This document shows, piece after piece, positions 13,268 to 14,838 of a DNA stretch of 14,838 bases. The DNA lies in contig CAZSTA010000083.1 of assembly GCA_964609495.1 (NCBI GenBank), positions 1 through 14,838 of the forward strand, in the 5' to 3' direction. Position 1 is the stretch's first letter, and every line of letters starts with the position of its first letter. Under the pieces are notes generated by a model that saw only the letters and a program-made list of their open reading frames with translations, was not told the origin of the DNA and searched no databases. The position numbers and the translations under genes are program-made. The stretch comes from CAZSTA01 sp964609495 [NCBI: uncultured bacterium]. Its GTDB lineage: Bacteria > CAZSTA01.

Positions 13268-14113
13268 GTGAACAAAAGAAGAAACATAATAAATCTTCCT
13301 AATGCGACTATAACCGCCATATCATGGGTGATATTAATTGCCGGGGCGATAATGATGATAGGTCCATTTATGTGGATGGCTCTCGCTTCTTTTAAACCGA
13401 ATAAGGAGATAATGAAAATACCACCCACCTTTTGGCCCCAAAAATCTAGCTTCAAAAACTACACGACAGTCCTTACCACTATCCCCTTTACTCGCTATTA
13501 CCTGAACAGCATAATAGTAGCAATAGTAGTAACTTTCGGGGCGATATTTACCAGCTCTCTAGCTGGATATATCTTCAGCCGATATGAGTTCAAGGGGCGA
13601 GATATAATTTTTATGCTGATCCTATCAACGATGATGATCCCCTTTCAGGTGATTATGATTCCCCTTTATAAAATAGCGATAGACTTGAAGCTAACTAATA
13701 CTTATCCGGGCTTGATGTTGTGGGGGCCAATAACCACCTTTGGTATATTTATGATGAAGCAATTTATGCACTCTATACCAAGAGACCTGATGGATGCGGG
13801 AAAGATCGATGGCTGTTCTAACTTCGGGATATATTGGCGGATCGTGCTACCTTTGATCAAGCCAGCTCTGGCTACTCTAGGAGTCTTCGTCTTTATGAGT
13901 AATTGGGATTCCTTTCTATGGCCTCTTATCATAACTACGGAGATGAAGATGAGGACTCTGCCCCTTGGTTTAGCTATGTTTATCTCCCAACGTTCCATCC
14001 GTTATGACCTGATTATGGCCGCCGCTACGATGGCGGTTATCCCGGTTATCATCGTTTTTCTTTTTGGACAGAGATTTTTCGTCAAAGGGATAACTTTAAC
14101 AGGATTGAAGTGA
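13268..14113 (+). CDS. carbohydrate ABC transporter permease, MalG type
   Basis: The product is 281 residues from GTG 13268. It has six membrane segments: about 14-40, 80-103, 112-132, 145-165, 198-220 and 250-272. The cytoplasmic EAA loop, residues about 174-199 (LMDAGKIDGCSNFGIYWRIV then LPLIKP), docks the ATPase. The pattern is that of the CUT1 family MalG subunit, which pairs with a MalF-type permease to import oligosaccharides or related compounds. A binding-protein gene follows after 96 bases. No MalF gene precedes it, as would be usual, so the partner must lie beyond the window or elsewhere. It is probably expressed from the promoter at 12972 through the structured leader. The sugar is unknown. 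Confidence 0.93.
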   Translation: MNKRRNIINLPNATITAISWVILIAGAIMMIGPFMWMALASFKPNKEIMKIPPTFWPQKSSFKNYTTVLTTIPFTRYYLNSIIVAIVVTFGAIFTSSLAGYIFSRYEFKGRDIIFMLILSTMMIPFQVIMIPLYKIAIDLKLTNTYPGLMLWGPITTFGIFMMKQFMHSIPRDLMDAGKIDGCSNFGIYWRIVLPLIKPALATLGVFVFMSNWDSFLWPLIITTEMKMRTLPLGLAMFISQRSIRYDLIMAAATMAVIPVIIVFLFGQRFFVKGITLTGLK

Positions 14114-14209
14114 GAAAGGAGGGGATATAGAGGGGAAAAATTAAATGACTTATTTAACAACCTTGCCGTAGATGTAAAAACTAACCAATTTTGAAAGGGA
14201 GGATAAGAA

Positions 14210-14838
14210 ATGAGAAAAGCGAGTTTATTTATAGCTCTGTTGGTGTTCATTTTGCTGTTTACGGGAGTTTCAGAGGCTAAAGAGAATATATCACTTTGGA
14301 TCCACAGTAATATCTCCTGGGTGGAAGCCTGGAACAAGATAGCGGATGATTTCCACGCTGGTAATCCCGATATCAAGGTGAACATCGAGGTCTTTCCCGA
14401 CTTCGGTGATAAGATTATGTCGTCCTACGCGGCTGGAACTGAGGGCGATGTAATCGATATGCTTGGCTCTATGCTCTTAAGATACGCTACGGAGGGTTTA
14501 TTAGAAGAAGTTCCCTCTGATTATATGACTGCCGAGGAGATGGAAGAGACCTTCTGGCCGGTGGTCTTGGCTAGCTATCAGCATGAGGGCAAGTACTATG
14601 GTGTTCCCTTCGACTTCAACGTAGCTGGAACTGGAGTGGTTATGAATTTAGAGCTTCTGGAAGAGGCTGGAATGACTGTTCCTCAGGAATGGATTGATAG
14701 TCGCCAGGCTGGGAAGACTTGGGGAGAGTTAGTAGAGTTCTCCAAAAAGCTTAGCGAATTCGACAGTGAAGGTAATATGACTCAGGCTGGATTAGCTTGG
14801 GTGAATTGCCATGAGCACTCCGATTACTTCGCTATAAT
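14210..14838 (+). CDS. sugar ABC transporter substrate-binding protein (3' end outside window)
   Basis: ATG 14210 follows GGGAGG (14197-14202) by seven bases, and the frame stays open for 209 codons to the window edge. Residues 1-23 form a signal peptide (MRKASLFIALLVFILLFTGV then SEA). The mature part begins with the family-1 solute-binding pattern: ISLWIHSNISWVEAWNKIAD, NPDIKVNIEVFPDFGDKI, AAGTEGDVIDMLGSMLLRYA and LEEVPSDYM. A YYGVPFDFNVAGTGVVMNLE segment follows, where the chain crosses to the second lobe. It should capture a sugar in the periplasm or at the cell surface and deliver it to the MalG-type permease encoded just upstream. Confidence 0.93.
   Translation, partial: MRKASLFIALLVFILLFTGVSEAKENISLWIHSNISWVEAWNKIADDFHAGNPDIKVNIEVFPDFGDKIMSSYAAGTEGDVIDMLGSMLLRYATEGLLEEVPSDYMTAEEMEETFWPVVLASYQHEGKYYGVPFDFNVAGTGVVMNLELLEEAGMTVPQEWIDSRQAGKTWGELVEFSKKLSEFDSEGNMTQAGLAWVNCHEHSDYFAI

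Noticed and set aside
14145-14171. Eight-codon mini-frame between permease and binding protein genes
   Set aside because: It has only a poor ribosome site and no attenuator-type hairpin after it, so a leader peptide is not supported.

Overview
The window reads as a bacterial chromosome segment of moderate GC content. Genes are led by strong Shine-Dalgarno sites (AGGAGG and variants), and four sigma70-type promoters can be read directly, two of them with perfect TTGACA-17-TATAAT spacing and sequence. The mix of a TPR protein, a uroporphyrinogen-decarboxylase-like methyltransferase, a CAP/SCP protein and a sugar ABC transporter fits an uncultured environmental bacterium (Poribacteria and similar lineages are rich in such genes). 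Nothing here fixes the taxon and I hold that guess weakly.

Layout. (1) 2-430, plus strand: C-terminal part of a TPR protein built from near-identical 102-bp units. (2) 464-2014, minus: an isolated phage tail/baseplate hub-like gene. (3) 2080-5945: four non-phage genes, namely a URO-D/MtaA-like protein (+) with its own promoter and leader hairpin, a secreted coiled-coil protein (+), a UbiA prenyltransferase (-) and a secreted CAP-domain protein (+). (4) 5946-12573, minus: a compact head and DNA-packaging module of an HK97-type tailed phage. In transcription order it has a small-terminase-like protein, large terminase, a small unknown, portal, a fused prohead protease/major capsid protein, a small basic ORF, a probable decoration protein and a gp6-like head-tail connector. 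(5) 12471-12994: a 262-bp tandem duplication carrying the terS 5' end and its minus-strand promoter. The right copy also holds a perfect plus-strand promoter. (6) 13023-13190: a strongly predicted three-way-junction RNA just downstream of that promoter. (7) 13268-14838, plus: a MalG-type sugar ABC permease and the start of a sugar-binding protein.

How it fits together. All catalytic and packaging motifs in the head module are intact, yet no tail tube, tape measure, tail assembly, lysis, integrase or replication genes are seen. The only tail-type gene lies 3.9 kb away behind ordinary bacterial genes. This suggests a dispersed or domesticated particle, such as a gene-transfer-agent-like element, a capsid-forming satellite or an eroding prophage, rather than an intact prophage. 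The most novel-looking item is the structured RNA between the terminase control region and the sugar transporter. Its G-U pairs only work on the plus strand, the strand its promoter would transcribe.
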